Source of the DNA: Paenibacillus foliorum
GTDB taxonomy: Bacteria > Bacillota > Bacilli > Paenibacillales > NBRC-103111
DNA length: 64,000 nucleotides
Assembly (NCBI RefSeq): GCF_013141765.1
Contig: NZ_WHOD01000055.1
Location: 124,001-188,000 of the forward strand
Direction of reading: 5' to 3'
Below, in pieces: positions 63,602-64,000 of the stretch; position 1 is the stretch's first letter, and each line of letters starts with the position of its first letter. Both the position numbers and the translations under genes were made by a program. The notes under the pieces were generated by a model. The model searched no databases. It saw only the letters and a program-made list of their open reading frames with translations, and was not told the DNA's origin.

Positions 63602-64000
63602 ATGAGATTTTGGTTAGGGTGCAGAAAATGTGGCAAACCAACTCCTTTTAACATAAAATCAGGATCATGCCCATGCGGAGGGACTTTGCAGGTGGAATAT
63701 GATTTGGAGCTTGTTAAACATACCTTAATTAAGGAAAACTTAAGAGATCGCGCAACATCGTTGTGGCGATATGCCGAGCTATTGCCTGTGCAAAGCAAAG
63801 AACATATTGTGTCTATGGGAGAAGGCTTTACCCCCCTAATTTCTCTAACAAGAGCTGAACAAGCGTTTCCTCTTAAAAGGCTTTGGGTGAAGCGGGAAGA
63901 ACAGAATCCGACGGGTAGCTTTAAGGCTAGGGGATTTTCAGTCGCTCTCTCGATTGCCAATGAATATGGAATCCGCAAGGTAGCAGTCAACTCTAATGGT
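63602..64000 (+). CDS. threonine synthase-like PLP enzyme (3' end missing)
   Basis: The frame runs from an ATG with GGAGGG upstream to the window end (133 codons). It starts with a small zinc-ribbon-like segment (CRKCG, then CPCGG), as in ThrC homologues of this type. MGEGFTPLISL and VKREEQNPTGSFKARG follow, where the Lys binds pyridoxal phosphate. The catalytic domain continues beyond the window. Threonine synthase is likely; a cysteate-synthase or dehydratase-like paralogue is possible. Confidence 0.85.
   Translation, partial: MRFWLGCRKCGKPTPFNIKSGSCPCGGTLQVEYDLELVKHTLIKENLRDRATSLWRYAELLPVQSKEHIVSMGEGFTPLISLTRAEQAFPLKRLWVKREEQNPTGSFKARGFSVALSIANEYGIRKVAVNSNG

Noticed and set aside
63511..63990. 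159-codon ORF on the minus strand at the right end
   Set aside because: It is antisense to the threonine-synthase-like frame, which has a ribosome site and PLP motif.
1..64000. CRISPR arrays, tRNA or rRNA genes, insertion sequences, prophage genes
   Set aside because: No regularly spaced repeats, cloverleaf or rRNA-like sequences, transposase or integrase frames were recognised anywhere in the window.

Overview
The window looks like chromosomal DNA of a spore-forming, sugar-scavenging member of the Bacillales, most like Paenibacillus. The grounds are the Shine-Dalgarno-led genes with many GTG/TTG starts, two carbohydrate ABC uptake systems without their own ATPase, a YesM/YesN-type two-component pair, T-box leaders, a Bacillus-type LexA (SOS) box, cre-like sites and a YheC/YheD spore-coat-type ATP-grasp gene. 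No rRNA, tRNA, insertion sequence, prophage or CRISPR array was seen. The first and last genes (PIG-L deacetylase, threonine synthase) are cut by the window ends.

Region 1 (0.8-14.6 kb) is a complete sugar-utilisation locus. A LacI-type repressor is read divergently from an ABC lipoprotein and two permeases, followed by a DUF5060/DUF4038-like glycosidase, a FucI/AraA-like isomerase, a split transketolase, an FGGY kinase and a GH78 alpha-L-rhamnosidase. Isomerase + kinase + split transketolase + an apiosidase-related glycosidase fits a D-apiose (or similar branched or plant side-chain sugar) pathway. Neither glycosidase has a signal peptide, so intact glycosides are probably imported and opened inside the cell. 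Repressor operators and a cre-like site lie in the divergent promoter region.

Region 2 (14.8-24.9 kb) is mixed. It holds a 98-aa gene behind a promoter with a LexA box in its spacer, an ECF sigma factor with a ~340-residue C-terminal domain translationally coupled to a solute-binding-protein homologue that lacks a signal peptide, a Rieske/MFS/ArsR group, a DUF2087 + GIY-YIG + AlkC-like run, a serine hydrolase and a Nudix hydrolase.

Region 3 (25.0-31.6 kb) is a second sugar ABC system (lipoprotein, two permeases) with a coupled histidine kinase and AraC-type response regulator. Region 4 (31.8-42.5 kb) holds a PCYCGC lipoprotein, a TVP38/TMEM64 membrane protein, an exported FAD oxidoreductase, an alternating array of GNAT acetyltransferases and Nudix hydrolases with a ZTP riboswitch in front of the first Nudix gene, an amidase, and an ArsR/MFS divergent pair around a 38-bp perfect palindrome.

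Region 5 (42.8-64 kb) holds a squalene/phytoene synthase homologue, a PhyH-HEAT fusion, greA, small exported proteins, a SWIM/SNF2 helicase, a c-di-AMP (ydaO-type) riboswitch in front of a 56-aa ORF, an aldo/keto reductase, an oxalate-decarboxylase-like bicupin with a variant active-site lid, thrS behind two tandem T-box leaders, an orphan sensor kinase, an NlpC/P60 hydrolase, a PAP2 phosphatase, a YheC/D protein, panD and the start of a threonine synthase gene. The best candidates for under-described biology are the sigma factor/cytosolic binding protein pair, the apiose-like locus, the riboswitch-controlled microprotein and the ZTP-controlled Nudix gene.
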